Made by a program: the position numbers and the translations under genes | Source of the DNA: Afipia sp. | Lineage (GTDB): Bacteria; Pseudomonadota; Alphaproteobacteria; Rhizobiales; Xanthobacteraceae | Direction of reading: 5' to 3' | Assembly: GCA_017308595.1 (NCBI GenBank) | Contig: JAFKER010000016.1 | Location: 62,001-126,000, forward strand | Length of the DNA: 64,000 bases | Shown: positions 35,614-45,615 of the stretch, piece by piece | Layout of the letters: each line of letters opens with the position of its first letter | Position numbering within the stretch: position 1 is the first letter of the stretch | The notes under the pieces: generated by a model | The model's input: only the letters and a program-made list of their open reading frames with translations | Told to the model about the DNA's origin: nothing | Database searches by the model: none

Positions 35614-38051
35614 TGCGATTTCTCCAGATTGACGAGGTTGGGGATCAGGTCGAGGGCCCAGGCGACGCCGCGGTGCTGGAGCCAGGCGGGCACGAAGCCG
35701 TCAGGTCCATGTTCGGCAAGGAGCTGCGCGATGGCTGCCTGGTCTGTCTTGGAAGAGGCTGCGGTGAAGGCGAGCGCAACCTCACCAAGGCCAAGTTCGA
35801 ACATCCGGTTGCCGCGACGAGACTGGCAATAGTAGTCGCGCTTTGGCGTTGCCCGGCTCAGAAGTTCGATCTGGCGATCGTTGAGTCCGAAGCGGCGGTA
35901 GATGGCGGTGATCTGCGGTTCGATCGCCCGTTCGTTCGGCAGCAACAGGCGCGTCGGGCAGCTTTCGATGATCGCCGGTGCTATCGCGGAGCCATCAATG
36001 TCAGAAAGCGACTGTGTGGCGAAGATGACGGACGCGTTCTTCTTCCGAAGCGTCTTCAGCCATTCCCGGAGTTGCCCCGCAAAATCCTCGTCATCGAGGG
36101 CAAGCCAACCTTCATCGACAATAAGGAGTGTAGGCCGGCCGTCGAGACGGCCCCCGATGCGATGGAAGAGGTACGACAGCACGGCCGGCGCAGCACCCGT
36201 TCCAATCAAACCTTCGGTCTCAAACGCCTGGACCGAGGCTTCGCCAAGGCGCTCGAATTCGGCGTCGAGCAAGCGCCCGGAAGGTCCGCCGAGGCAATAA
36301 GGTTGCAAGGCGCGTTTCAGAGAGTTCGATTGGAGCAGGACTGACAAGCCCGTCAGGGTCCGCTCCTCCCTCGGCGCCGAAGCGAGAGATGTCAGTGCCG
36401 ACCACAGATGATCCTTGACCTCCGGGGTGATCTCGACCTTTTCCCGTGCCAGGATCGCGCCGATCCATTCCGTCGCCCATCCGCGCTCGGAAGGATCCTC
36501 AATCCAGGCCAGCGGCTGCAGGGCGACGGGGTTTTCGTCCCCGTCTGACAATGCACCGCCGAGATCATGCCAGTCGCCACCCATGGCGAGCGCAGCCGCC
36601 CGAATTGAACCGCCGAAGTCGAACGCAAAGACCTGAGAGTTCGGATAACGGCGGAATTGCAACGCCATCAGAGCCAGCAAAACGGATTTTCCGGCGCCGG
36701 TCGGGCCCACCACGAGGGTGTGGCCGACGTCGCCGACGTGGAGAGAGAATCGGAAGGGCGTCGATCCCTCAGTCTTGCCAAACAGGAGTGCCGGCGCCTT
36801 GAAGTGCAGATCCCTCGCCTCACCGGCCCACACGGCTGACATCGGAATCATATGGGCGAGGTTGAGCGTCGAGACCGGTGGCTGCCGCACATTCGCATAG
36901 ACATGTCCCGGCAGGCTACCGAGCCAGGCTTCGACAGCGTTCACCGTCTCGATCATGCAGGTGAAATCGCGGCCCTGAATGACCTTCTCGACCAGCCTCA
37001 GCTTTTCATCGGCAGCGTTGGGATCTCGGTCCCACACAGTGAGGGTGGCCGTAACAAAGGCTTGTCCGATCTGATCCGACCCCAGTTCCTGCAACGCCGC
37101 GTCGGCGTCGATCGCCTTGTTGTGGGCGTCGGTATCGAGCAGCGTCGACGCCTCGTTGGTCATGACCTCCTTGAGAATGGCGCCAATGGATTTTCGCTTG
37201 GCGAACCACTGCCGCCGAATCTTGGTCAGCAGCTTGGTGGCATCGGTCTTGTCGAGCATGATTGCGCGCGTCGACCAACGATACGAGAATGCCAGGCGAT
37301 TCAGGTCGTCCAGGACCCCCGGGGTCGTCGCGCCCGGAAAGCCGACAATCGTCAAGACCCGCACGTTCGCTGAACCCAGCATCGGCTCAAGCCCGCCGGT
37401 CAGTGGCTGGTCGGCCAAAAGCGCATCGATGTACATGGGAATTTCGGGCACGCGAACGCGGTGACGCTTAGTCGAGATCGTCGAGTGCAGATAGGTCAGC
37501 GTGGCCTGATCATCGAGCCAGGCGCAATCCGGCATGAACCCTTCGACGAGTTGCAGCACGCGGTTGGTTTGATCGATAAAGCCGCGCAACACCTCCCGGG
37601 CATCTGCTCCAACGGTGCGGTCGCGACCTTCATAGAGCAATCGCTCCGCCTTAGCCGCTCCCTCCTCCGGCGGCAGATAGAGGAAGGTCAGGAAATAACT
37701 GGACTCGTAGTGGGCACCTGCCTCCTCGAATTGCGCTCTGCGTTCGGCATCGACCAGCGCAGACGCGACATCCGGAAAGGTGTTTGGAGGATAAGCGCCC
37801 GCAGAATGACGCTGCGCCTCAACGAACACGGCCCAGCCGGATCCGAGGCGGCGCAAGGCGTTGTTCAGACGACCGGCGACGGCAACGAGTTCGGCCGGCA
37901 CCGCGCTGTCGAGGTCAGGTCCCCGGAACTTTGCTGTCCGTTGGAAAGAACCATCCTTGTTCAGGATGATTCCCTCGTCGACGAGAGCTGCCCAGGGCAG
38001 GAAGTCGGCGAGACGCGCGTTGGAATGACGATATTCGGCAAGGTTCATCAT
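35610..38051 (-). CDS. trbE: Conjugal transfer ATPase TrbE (VirB4 family)
   Basis: This 813-residue VirB4 ATPase powers pilus and channel assembly. The N-terminal CagE/TrbE/VirB domain is followed by Walker A GPTGAGKSVLLALMAL near residue 455 and Walker B LLIVDEGWLAL near 640. I chose the ATG at 38051 (MMNLAEYRHSNARLADFLPWAALVD), a standard TrbE start 10 nt after trbD. The open frame to 38219 only shadows trbD in another frame. Confidence 0.95.
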   Translation of the reverse strand: MMNLAEYRHSNARLADFLPWAALVDEGIILNKDGSFQRTAKFRGPDLDSAVPAELVAVAGRLNNALRRLGSGWAVFVEAQRHSAGAYPPNTFPDVASALVDAERRAQFEEAGAHYESSYFLTFLYLPPEEGAAKAERLLYEGRDRTVGADAREVLRGFIDQTNRVLQLVEGFMPDCAWLDDQATLTYLHSTISTKRHRVRVPEIPMYIDALLADQPLTGGLEPMLGSANVRVLTIVGFPGATTPGVLDDLNRLAFSYRWSTRAIMLDKTDATKLLTKIRRQWFAKRKSIGAILKEVMTNEASTLLDTDAHNKAIDADAALQELGSDQIGQAFVTATLTVWDRDPNAADEKLRLVEKVIQGRDFTCMIETVNAVEAWLGSLPGHVYANVRQPPVSTLNLAHMIPMSAVWAGEARDLHFKAPALLFGKTEGSTPFRFSLHVGDVGHTLVVGPTGAGKSVLLALMALQFRRYPNSQVFAFDFGGSIRAAALAMGGDWHDLGGALSDGDENPVALQPLAWIEDPSERGWATEWIGAILAREKVEITPEVKDHLWSALTSLASAPREERTLTGLSVLLQSNSLKRALQPYCLGGPSGRLLDAEFERLGEASVQAFETEGLIGTGAAPAVLSYLFHRIGGRLDGRPTLLIVDEGWLALDDEDFAGQLREWLKTLRKKNASVIFATQSLSDIDGSAIAPAIIESCPTRLLLPNERAIEPQITAIYRRFGLNDRQIELLSRATPKRDYYCQSRRGNRMFELGLGEVALAFTAASSKTDQAAIAQLLAEHGPDGFVPAWLQHRGVAWALDLIPNLVNLEKSQ

Positions 38052-38061
38052 GGCGGAGCGC

Positions 38062-38328
38062 TCAGGTGTTGAGGTGGCTGGGAATGCGCAGATGTCGGCG
38101 CACGACATCGACAAATGCGGGATCGCGCTTGGCGGCCCAGACGGCGGCCATGTGGCCGATGAACCAGAGGATGAGACCCGCGATCCAGAGCCGCAATCCA
38201 AGTCCAAGGGCCGCAGCAAGCGTGCCGTTCACGATCGCGACGGACCGCGGCGCGCCGCCCATCAGAATCGGCTCAGTGAGTGCGCGGTGAACGGGCACGA
38301 CAAAACCTGTGACCGGTTCATCCATCAA
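38062..38328 (-). CDS. trbD: Conjugal transfer protein TrbD (VirB3 family)
   Basis: This 88-residue inner-membrane protein has two adjacent hydrophobic segments (residues 30-65) and the family lead VHRALTEPILMGGAPRSVAIVNG. It works with TrbE in the secretion channel. It overlaps the trbC stop by 4 nt. Confidence 0.93.
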   Translation of the reverse strand: MMDEPVTGFVVPVHRALTEPILMGGAPRSVAIVNGTLAAALGLGLRLWIAGLILWFIGHMAAVWAAKRDPAFVDVVRRHLRIPSHLNT

Positions 38329-38648
38329 ACCACCACGCCGCCGCCGAAGGAGAAGAACGATAGGAAGAAGCTCGAGGCGGCAAATGCGATCGACAGGCCG
38401 AACACGATCTGGATCAGCCGGCGGAAACCACCCGACGAATCCCCGAACGCGAGCGTGAGCCCGGTCACGACGATGATGATGACCGCGATGATCTTGGCAA
38501 CCGGACCTTCAACCGATTGCAGGATCTGATTGAGCGGCTGCTCCCATGGCATATTCGAACCAGCGGCCCATGCCGGCGCCGCCGCCAAAAGCACCGTGCC
38601 GAAGGCGGCCACCGATGCACCTCGAAGAAAACGAATTTGCTGACGCAT
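38325..38648 (-). CDS. trbC: Conjugal transfer pilin TrbC (VirB2 family)
   Basis: This 107-residue prepilin has a signal peptide (residues 1-29, ending AWAA) and two hydrophobic helices flanking a short polar loop with DSSGGFRR. That gives the VirB2/TrbC pilin fold. I chose ATG 38648, 1 nt after the trbB stop. TrbC pilins may be cyclised by the TraF peptidase encoded at 46694. Confidence 0.92.
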   Translation of the reverse strand: MRQQIRFLRGASVAAFGTVLLAAAPAWAAGSNMPWEQPLNQILQSVEGPVAKIIAVIIIVVTGLTLAFGDSSGGFRRLIQIVFGLSIAFAASSFFLSFFSFGGGVVV

Positions 38649-38649
38649 G

Positions 38650-39624
38650 TCAGTCTCCTGCTGTTGAAAGGCTGTAGTCGCCGGCAGCTCCAAGCCCCCG
38701 GACGAGCGCGAGCTCAACGAGGCGACGATCAGCGCCACGCCCCGCCAGCACGGCGATAACGTTGATGGTCTCGGCGATCAGGGCACGCGGAACCGTGATG
38801 ACGGCTTCCTGAATGAGTTGCTCAAGCCGCCGCAGGGCACCGAGCGCGGTACCAGCATGAATGGTCCCGATGCCACCGGGATGCCCGGTACCCCAGGCCT
38901 TGAGCAGATCGAGGGCTTCGGCACCGCGGACCTCGCCGACCGGAATACGGTCAGGACGCAGTCGCAGCGAGGAGCGAACGAGGTCCGATAGCGTCGCCAC
39001 GCCATCGTTGGTACGCAAAGCGACAAGGTTGGGCGCTGTGCACTGCAGTTCGCGCGTATCTTCGATCAGCACGACCCGATCGGCAGTCTTTGCCACTTCG
39101 GCCAGGAGCGCATTTGTCAGAGTCGTCTTGCCGGTCGACGTTCCCCCGGCGACGAGGATGTTCTTCCGTGCGGCGACCGCGCTCTTCAGGATCTCGGCCT
39201 GCTCCGAGGTCATGATTTCCTTGGCGACGTAATCGTCGAGGGTAAACACCGCGACCGCTGGCTTGCGGATAGCAAAGGCCGGGGCGGCAACGACCGGAGG
39301 CAAAAGGCCTTCGAAGCGCTCACCAGTTCCAGGCAGTTCTGCCGAAACCCGTGGCGCCCCGGCATGCACCTCCGCACCTACGTGGTGCGCTACCAGGCGA
39401 ACAATGCGCTCGCCATCCGCTGCGGAGAGAGTTTTGCCTGTGTCGATCAAGCCACTCGACAGCCTGTCGATCCACAACCGCCCATCCGGATTGAGCATCA
39501 CCTCGATGATCGCTTCATCTTCGAGGTAGCCGGCAATCGCTGTGCCAAGCGCACTACGAAGCATGCGCGCGCCGCGCGAATTCGCTTCCGATTGAATGGA
39601 ATGGCTTGGCACCGTCGTCCCCAC
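38650..39624 (-). CDS. trbB: Conjugal transfer ATPase TrbB (VirB11 family)
   Basis: This 324-residue hexameric ATPase has Walker [16 protein letters not shown] near residue 155, the Asp box [11 protein letters not shown] near 180 and the His box [13 protein letters not shown] near 245. It starts the trb run but is separated from its normal upstream neighbours (RHH protein and traG) by an MFS gene. A 26-bp near-repeat lies 87-112 nt upstream of its start. Confidence 0.95.
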   Translation of the reverse strand: MGTTVPSHSIQSEANSRGARMLRSALGTAIAGYLEDEAIIEVMLNPDGRLWIDRLSSGLIDTGKTLSAADGERIVRLVAHHVGAEVHAGAPRVSAELPGTGERFEGLLPPVVAAPAFAIRKPAVAVFTLDDYVAKEIMTSEQAEILKSAVAARKNILVAGGTSTGKTTLTNALLAEVAKTADRVVLIEDTRELQCTAPNLVALRTNDGVATLSDLVRSSLRLRPDRIPVGEVRGAEALDLLKAWGTGHPGGIGTIHAGTALGALRRLEQLIQEAVITVPRALIAETINVIAVLAGRGADRRLVELALVRGLGAAGDYSLSTAGD

Positions 39625-39710
39625 CCAGTGAGAGCGTCCGCAAAGGGCCCTCAGATGGGATGATTAGAAAAAGCACCTATGGAGTTGGCGCAACAAGCGC
39701 TTTCGGTGAT

Positions 39711-39736
39711 CGTAGACTGGCGTAGAAAAAGGAAGA
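39711..39736. repeat. Direct repeat, copy 1, downstream of the MFS gene
   Basis: This 26-bp stretch (core TGGCGTAGAA) matches 41199-41224 at 21 of 26 positions in the same orientation. The two copies bracket the MFS gene, which interrupts the usual gene order. The copies look like a duplicated or recombined junction, not a classic target-site duplication, because they are imperfect and long. Confidence 0.5.
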
Positions 39737-39792
39737 CTGAGAACTGATATTGGACTCCTGCTCAATCGTACCAGTCCGCTAAGAGCTATCGC

Positions 39793-41121
39793 TCACCACT
39801 CCGCGCCGTCGTCCGCGGGTATCAGGATGGGCGAATTCTCGTACAAGCCGACCGACTTGACACCATTGGAAACAGAGGCTGGCGTGGAGCGGGAAGTTAA
39901 ACTCATCCATGAAGCGCAGACTCTACGCCAAGGCAGCGCGAACCAGACCAAGGCTGCGATCTGCAGCGCTACGTTGAGGCCGAACGCGACCTGATAGGCC
40001 TGGACGGACCTATGGCCATCGATCGTGTGCCATTGCTCCAGGATCAGGCCTGTCGCGTATTGTGCCAGAAATGCCCAACCAAAGTGCAGGACGTTCAAGA
40101 CGCCGTTGGCACGACCAGCAAGCTCCGGCGGAAAGTAATCCGCTATTACCGCGAAGCTGACCACGGTTGCCGTTCCGGCAATTGCGACAACCGACCAGGG
40201 CAGGATGGACGGCAGGGGCGCTCGCAAGATCAAGGCTGAATCGGCTGCGATGAACAGCACTGCAACCACCACTAATATAGCCTCCGCTCCGATTCCTTTG
40301 CGTTTGATGTAATGGACGGCCATACCGAACAACCAGGCACCGCCGCTTAGTACGACGGACATTGTAAACAGCTGTCTGACGAGACTTGTGCGATCAAGCC
40401 TCTCCACGTCGATCAGCCACGGTGATGCCCACAGCCCCTGCAGAGACCAGGCTGATCCGACGCAAGTCGCCGACAACGGGGCCATTCGCCAGAAGCGCCG
40501 ATCGCTGAAAACGGAGCTAAGAGTGGCGCAGGCTGCTGATGGGACAATGCCCCGCTCGGGAACCACGACATAGATGAAAATGGCCGTCGCGCCGGTCGCC
40601 GCCGCTAGGATCTCAAAGAGCTGCCGCCAGCTCATCCAAGCGAGTAGGTATTCTACGGGAACCGTAGCGGTCACCGCTCCTAGCGATCCCAGCATGATCA
40701 TGTAGCCGTTAAGCAAGGCAACTCGTTCTCTGGGGAACCAAAGGACGATCGACTTCAGTCCTGCGGTCAACGCCGCCGCCACGCCAAGCCCGATCATTGC
40801 ACGCGCGATCAAAAGCGACAGGAAACCGGTCGATATCGCGAAGAGTCCGGCGCCCGCTGCGGCTAGCAAGAGCAGAACACTCTGGACGCGACGCGGACCA
40901 AAGCGATCCAACAATATACCGACAGGGATCTGAGCCGCCGCGAATATCAGGAAATAGACTGACGTAAGCAACCCGAGGTCGGCAGTCCCGAGCGCGGTAT
41001 CCGAGCTGAGATGACTGGCGATCAAAGCGTTGATCGTTCGATACAGATACGAAAGATAGTATCCAGCAGCAAACGGGAGAAAAACGCGCGAGATGAGACG
41101 CCATGTCCCGGAAATTTGCAT
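39793..41121 (-). CDS. MFS transporter inserted in the transfer operon
   Basis: This 442-residue major facilitator protein has about 12 membrane segments. It has the YYLSYLYRTINALIA start, the loop 2-3 motif GILLDRFGPRRV near residue 70 and GARAMIGLG-like helix 4 residues. The form is of anion/sugar-phosphate or nitrate-type MFS carriers; the substrate is unknown. It lies on the same strand between the RHH gene and trbB, where no transporter is expected, and is flanked by near-identical 26-bp repeats. It may be cargo. Confidence 0.85.
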   Translation of the reverse strand: MQISGTWRLISRVFLPFAAGYYLSYLYRTINALIASHLSSDTALGTADLGLLTSVYFLIFAAAQIPVGILLDRFGPRRVQSVLLLLAAAGAGLFAISTGFLSLLIARAMIGLGVAAALTAGLKSIVLWFPRERVALLNGYMIMLGSLGAVTATVPVEYLLAWMSWRQLFEILAAATGATAIFIYVVVPERGIVPSAACATLSSVFSDRRFWRMAPLSATCVGSAWSLQGLWASPWLIDVERLDRTSLVRQLFTMSVVLSGGAWLFGMAVHYIKRKGIGAEAILVVVAVLFIAADSALILRAPLPSILPWSVVAIAGTATVVSFAVIADYFPPELAGRANGVLNVLHFGWAFLAQYATGLILEQWHTIDGHRSVQAYQVAFGLNVALQIAALVWFALPWRRVCASWMSLTSRSTPASVSNGVKSVGLYENSPILIPADDGAEW

Positions 41122-41198
41122 GCTGGCCCTCTTGCTGTCAGCTCGTGCGAGCCGATAGCGCGACCAGCTTTTCGTCAGTTCGGGTAAATCCCTGCGGT

Positions 41199-41224
41199 CG
41201 TAGGGTGGCGTAGAATAAGAAGGA
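41199..41224. repeat. Direct repeat, copy 2, upstream of the MFS gene
   Basis: This is the partner of 39711-39736 in the same orientation (shared core TGGCGTAGAA; 21/26 matches). It lies 31 bp past the RHH-gene stop, where the original trbB upstream region may once have begun. Confidence 0.5.
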
Positions 41225-41254
41225 TCCGCGAAATGGTCTGTCTACGTGGCTCTC

Positions 41255-41680
41255 TCAAGTTTCTTCGGCCGGTTCCTGACGACCGATGTCTTCTGGAATC
41301 TCCCGGAGAAAGCTTTGCCCCTTTTGCAAACGGCGCCCGAGTGCTTCGACAAATCCTTCAAAACGATCCCTGCCCTTTGCCTGCGCGGCAGCCTGTGCGT
41401 CGTTGGGTAGCGGCGGCGTGATCGTCAGCCAAAAGCGGATGAAGAGCGCCAAGCTTTCGGCCGTCAAGCCCACGTCGCGTTCCAGCCGCTGCATCTGGCG
41501 CGACAGCCGATCGAGGCGCCGGGTAAACGCCGCTTCTCGCCTGTCCGCTCCATCCGGGGACAGAAACGAAACAACTGCCGCTTCCACGATCGCCGACCGA
41601 GAAAGTCTTTTGCGATCGGCGAGCTCTGAGATCTGTTTCAGCAGTTCTGGCGGGAAGTAGACGTTCATCCGGTCGCGCAT
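41255..41680 (-). CDS. Ribbon-helix-helix (CopG-type) protein of the traG-trb junction
   Basis: This 141-residue protein has an N-terminal RHH domain (residues 1-45; MNVYFPPELLKQISELADRKRLSRSAIVEAAV) and a helical C-terminal part. A CopG-type gene between traG and trbB is the standard arrangement in this transfer family. It probably binds DNA as a dimer and may act as a relaxosome accessory factor or an operon repressor. It starts 6 nt after traG. Confidence 0.87.
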   Translation of the reverse strand: MRDRMNVYFPPELLKQISELADRKRLSRSAIVEAAVVSFLSPDGADRREAAFTRRLDRLSRQMQRLERDVGLTAESLALFIRFWLTITPPLPNDAQAAAQAKGRDRFEGFVEALGRRLQKGQSFLREIPEDIGRQEPAEET

Positions 41681-41686
41681 AATGCC

Positions 41687-43675
41687 TCAGAGCTCCATAC
41701 CGTCATTCGGGTCCATGGCGACCTGACGCGCAACGCCGCGCATCTGCTGGCGTATGAGCCGGGACTGGCGGACCCCATCCTCGTCATCGTCAAGAACGGC
41801 GGCAAATTCTTCTGCCGGCGTCGGTTCGGTCGTCTCCTTGGCGATCGCGACGTGATCGGGGAGTTCGGGCTCGCGACGGAGTCCGCTGTTCGCCGTGTCT
41901 TCCTCGACCTCCGCGGCTTTGTCAGTTGGACCCGCCGTCGGCTTCAATGGTCCTAGCGCTGACCAACCGTCCGTTCTCGATGATCGGCCGGCGCTCGCCG
42001 GATTTGGCGGCGGCAGAACCCGCTCGGTGAACCGCCTATCCTCGTAGTAGCGAACTTTCTTCGCCCGGATCGGCGGCGTACCCGCCACCATGACGATCTC
42101 GTCCATCGGTGGAAGCTGCATGACCTCGCCCGGGGTCAAGAGAGGTCTGGCCGTCTCCTGCCGCGAGACCATCAAGTGCCCCAACCACGGGTTCAATCTA
42201 TGGCCGGCATAGTTTTTCATGGCCCGCATCTCGGTCGCGGTCCCGAGCGCGTCCGATACCCGCTTGGCGGTCCGCTCGTCGTTGGTCGCGAAGCTGACGC
42301 GGACGTGACAGTTGTCGAGGATGGCGTTGTTAGGCCCGTAGGCCTTCTCGATCTGGTTGAGCGACTGCGCGATCAAGAAGCTCTTGATGCCGTACCCCGC
42401 CATGAAGGCGAGCGCAGACTCGAAGAAATCCAGCCGCCCCAGCGCCGGGAACTCGTCGAGCATCATTAGCACTCGATGCCGACGGTCGCGGGCGTGTAGA
42501 TCCTCGGTCAGGCGCCGGCCGATCTGGTTCAGCACCAGACGGATCAGCGGCTTGGTCCGAGAAATATCCGACGGCGGCACCACGAGGTAAAGCGTCGTCG
42601 GGCGACCATCTGCGATCAGATCGGCAATCCGCCAGTCGCAGCGACAGGTCACCTGGGCCACGACGGGATCGCGGTAGAGCCCGAGGAACGACATCGCGGT
42701 GGATAGGACGCCGGAGCGTTCGTTTTCGGATTTGTTGAGGAGTTCGCGCGCGGTCGAGGCGACGACGGGATGGGCGCCCTGCTCGCCAAGGTGCGGTGTA
42801 GTCATCATCGCCCTCAGCGTGGTCTCGATCGGCTGCTTCGGATCGGACAGGAAGGCGGCGACGCCGGCCAAGGTCTTGTCCGCCTCGGCATAGAGAACGT
42901 GGAGTATGGCGCCGACCAGGAGCGAATGACTGGTCTTCTCCCAGTGGTTCCGCTTGTCGAGGGAGCCTTCGGGGTCGACCAGGACGTCGGCCACGTTCTG
43001 GACGTCGCGAACCTCCCATTCCCCGCGCCGGACCTCGAGCAGCGGATTGTAGGCTGAGGACTTTGGGTTGGTGGGATCGAACAACAGGACGCGGCCGTGT
43101 CGCGAGCGGAAGCCCGCGGTCAGTTGCCAATTCTCGCCCTTGATGTCGTGAACGATGGCCGAGCCGGGCCAAGCCAGGAGCGAGGGGACGACAAGACCGA
43201 CACCCTTGCCGGATCGGGTGGGTGCAAAACACAACACGTGCTCCGGCCCGTCGTGGCGAAGGTAGTCGCGGTCGAGCTTGCCGAGCACCACACCATCCGG
43301 ACCGAGAAGTCCCGCCGCTCGAACCTCGTCCGCACCAGCCCAGCGCGCCGACCCATAGGTCGCGACATTCTTGGCTTCGCGCGCCCGCCAAACCGACATG
43401 CCGATCGCCACCGCGATCGAAACGAAGGTCCCCGACGCCGCAATGAAGGCTCCTTCGACAAAGACCCGTGGCGCATAGGCGTCGTAGACGAACCACCACC
43501 AGAAGAAGACGGGCGGGTAATAGACCTTGAAGCCCAACAGTTCGAACCAGGGCCGCCCAAGCTCCGGTTGCCAGGCGAGCCGCCAGGCCGTCCACTCGGT
43601 TGCTCCCCAGATGGCCAGCAAAACGATCAGGCCGACCACGATCACCTGCCCCCAAAGGATTTTGGTTCCGGACAT
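41687..43675 (-). CDS. traG: Type IV coupling protein TraG (VirD4 family)
   Basis: This 662-residue coupling ATPase has two N-terminal membrane segments (residues 8-30 and 75-100), Walker A PTRSGKGVGLVVPSLL near residue 155 and Walker B VLMMLDEFPALGRLDF near 400. It brings the relaxase-DNA complex to the T4SS. It lies 36 nt after the relaxase gene. Confidence 0.95.
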   Translation of the reverse strand: MSGTKILWGQVIVVGLIVLLAIWGATEWTAWRLAWQPELGRPWFELLGFKVYYPPVFFWWWFVYDAYAPRVFVEGAFIAASGTFVSIAVAIGMSVWRAREAKNVATYGSARWAGADEVRAAGLLGPDGVVLGKLDRDYLRHDGPEHVLCFAPTRSGKGVGLVVPSLLAWPGSAIVHDIKGENWQLTAGFRSRHGRVLLFDPTNPKSSAYNPLLEVRRGEWEVRDVQNVADVLVDPEGSLDKRNHWEKTSHSLLVGAILHVLYAEADKTLAGVAAFLSDPKQPIETTLRAMMTTPHLGEQGAHPVVASTARELLNKSENERSGVLSTAMSFLGLYRDPVVAQVTCRCDWRIADLIADGRPTTLYLVVPPSDISRTKPLIRLVLNQIGRRLTEDLHARDRRHRVLMMLDEFPALGRLDFFESALAFMAGYGIKSFLIAQSLNQIEKAYGPNNAILDNCHVRVSFATNDERTAKRVSDALGTATEMRAMKNYAGHRLNPWLGHLMVSRQETARPLLTPGEVMQLPPMDEIVMVAGTPPIRAKKVRYYEDRRFTERVLPPPNPASAGRSSRTDGWSALGPLKPTAGPTDKAAEVEEDTANSGLRREPELPDHVAIAKETTEPTPAEEFAAVLDDDEDGVRQSRLIRQQMRGVARQVAMDPNDGMEL

Positions 43676-43711
43676 CCCGAACGCCCTTCCGCAGCTGGAT
43701 TGGTGCGATTG

Positions 43712-45475
43712 TTAGAGACCGAGGTCGCGCTTGCGACCAAAGCCCCATTCGATTCCACCGCCGTCCTTCACGACGCCGGTGACGTGTTGGCCGAGCCTCC
43801 TTTCGAGTTCGCGCGACCAGGGCACGAGTTGGAAGCCGAGCCCATTGTCGATCATGGCGAAGCGTCCCGAGGCGAGCGTCAGACGCTGGCGATATGTCCC
43901 CGCCACATGCTCCCCGGATTCGGACTTCACGTAAGGGAGGCTGGTGTCGGCCGAGACTTTTGCGGCCACCTGGTCCAGTTCAAGCTGGCGCAACGTGTTC
44001 AGGAGGTTGCGCTGCAAGATGATGCGTTGGCCCTGCCGCCGCGCTAGGCCCTCCCGGATCAGATGCTCGGTACGGGCTTCCATGGCTTGGCGCGTCTCTC
44101 GGCCGAATCCGCCCATGGCAAGCGGCATGGAGTCGCGTTCGACCAGCCTGTGGTCAAGCCAGGTCGCGCCTTTTGCGGTGACCTGCTCGGCAAGATCGAG
44201 ATCGGAGCGGATGGCGAGCACCACGGTCGGCCGTGGATCGCCGGCTTGACCGAAGCGTCGGACTTCGACGATTCCCCCAACGGGCGGAGCATGTTCGAAG
44301 GCCTCGATACCTCGAAAGCGCACGTGGTGCGCGCGTCCGTCGGTCCCGTCGATCAGGGCGTAGGCCTCGCCAGTCAGTTCGTCATGCAATCCACGCTCGA
44401 CCAGTCGTCCCATAAGCTGAGACGTCGGCTGTCCACCCTCGATGACGAAGTCGGCGACGCCGCGCGCTTCCCCGCGCTCGGTAAAGGCGCGGTGCATGGT
44501 CTTGATGATGTCGCCGCGCATGCCGAGGTCGCGCAAGCTGCGCTCGGCCTCGAGTCCGACCATCCACTCCCCTGGTGCGGCGGATGCGGCAAGGCCCATC
44601 TTCTCGAGGTGCTGAAGACGGCCAACCATCAGGCGGCGGATCTCAGGATCCGCGCTGCCGGGATTCTTGGGTCGAAGATCGATATACCCGGTCTCTTCCG
44701 CCGCCAGTCGGACCTCCCGGTCGAGCCGCGTCCATCGTTCCGCCGAGACTTCCCTCTCCAGCGAATTGCGGATCTCGTGCTCCGGTTTTGGACCCAGTTC
44801 GATCGCGACCAATTCCTCGGCGCGTGAACGCAGGCCCCGGCTGATGTAGTCGCGGGAGATCACGAGATCAGCGCCCTCTTCGTCGACCCCCCGAACGAGA
44901 AGATGGACGTGAGGATTGTCGGTATTCCAATGATCGACAGCCACCCAATCCAGTCGCGTGCCAAAGTCGGCTTCCATCTGCTTGGCGAGGTCGCGGGTGA
45001 AGGCCTTCAGGTCGGTCATATCGCCGGCGTCCTCCGGCGAGACAATGAACCTGAAATGGTGACGGTCGTCCTTGCAGCGTTCGGCAAACGCCGCGCTATC
45101 GGCGCCGTCGCCGCGGGCATCAAACATCTCGGCCCGCTCACCACTCCGGGTCACGCCATCGCGCTTCAGATACGAGAGATGGGCCGTCAGCGGCGCTGAG
45201 CGGAAGGCTCGTCCTTTGTGGCGAACCACGCGCGCCTTCACCACAACGCGCCGCGTCGGGCTGAACAATCTCGCCCGGCTAAAGGCGAGGCGCCCGCGGC
45301 CAAACGTCGAACGCCCATGGGCCGCGGAACGCCTGCCGGCCGGGGTCTGACCCGAGGTGTGTCCGGTTTTCTTCGCCGCGCGTAGCACCTGATTGATGAA
45401 GCTTTTCGGCTTCGGCGCGCGGGTACTGCGGATGCGCCCGGGCCGGATACGCAGATCGCTGTCGCCCGTGGTCAT
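43712..45475 (-). CDS. MOBP-type relaxase (VirD2-like, DUF3363)
   Basis: This 587-residue relaxase has the three-histidine metal motif in NPHVHLLVRG near residue 192, an upstream FRFIVSPEDA, and DUF3363 in the C-terminal half. The arginine-rich N-terminus has the RPGRIR form seen in this family. It nicks oriT and pilots the strand. It equals RlxS/TraI in rhizobial ICEs. A candidate oriT lies in the 385-bp gap directly upstream. Confidence 0.92.
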   Translation of the reverse strand: MTTGDSDLRIRPGRIRSTRAPKPKSFINQVLRAAKKTGHTSGQTPAGRRSAAHGRSTFGRGRLAFSRARLFSPTRRVVVKARVVRHKGRAFRSAPLTAHLSYLKRDGVTRSGERAEMFDARGDGADSAAFAERCKDDRHHFRFIVSPEDAGDMTDLKAFTRDLAKQMEADFGTRLDWVAVDHWNTDNPHVHLLVRGVDEEGADLVISRDYISRGLRSRAEELVAIELGPKPEHEIRNSLEREVSAERWTRLDREVRLAAEETGYIDLRPKNPGSADPEIRRLMVGRLQHLEKMGLAASAAPGEWMVGLEAERSLRDLGMRGDIIKTMHRAFTERGEARGVADFVIEGGQPTSQLMGRLVERGLHDELTGEAYALIDGTDGRAHHVRFRGIEAFEHAPPVGGIVEVRRFGQAGDPRPTVVLAIRSDLDLAEQVTAKGATWLDHRLVERDSMPLAMGGFGRETRQAMEARTEHLIREGLARRQGQRIILQRNLLNTLRQLELDQVAAKVSADTSLPYVKSESGEHVAGTYRQRLTLASGRFAMIDNGLGFQLVPWSRELERRLGQHVTGVVKDGGGIEWGFGRKRDLGL

Positions 45476-45615
45476 GACTGCGCCTCGAAGGACGCCAAAA
45501 CGCGTAGAGTGCCGAAAATGTAGTTGATCTCATTCTTAAAAATCCAAGGCGCGGCACGCGCCCCGACCGACCGGCACGCCGGAACCCAAGCCATGTCAAT
45601 GGCTTGCGGTTCGAG

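Noticed and set aside
35613..36344. Long plus-strand ORF opposite trbE (and similar long ORFs opposite traG, relaxase, helicase and ParB genes)
   Set aside because: These lie antisense to well-supported genes with clear motifs and are frame shadows caused by high GC content.
38051..38219. N-terminal extension of trbE to the TTG at 38219
   Set aside because: It overlaps trbD in another frame and lacks TrbE sequence. MMNLAEYRHSN at 38051 is the normal start.
39711..41224. Flanking repeats of the MFS gene read as target-site duplications of an insertion sequence
   Set aside because: They are 26 bp, imperfect, and no transposase or terminal inverted repeats are present. Recombination or partial duplication fits better.
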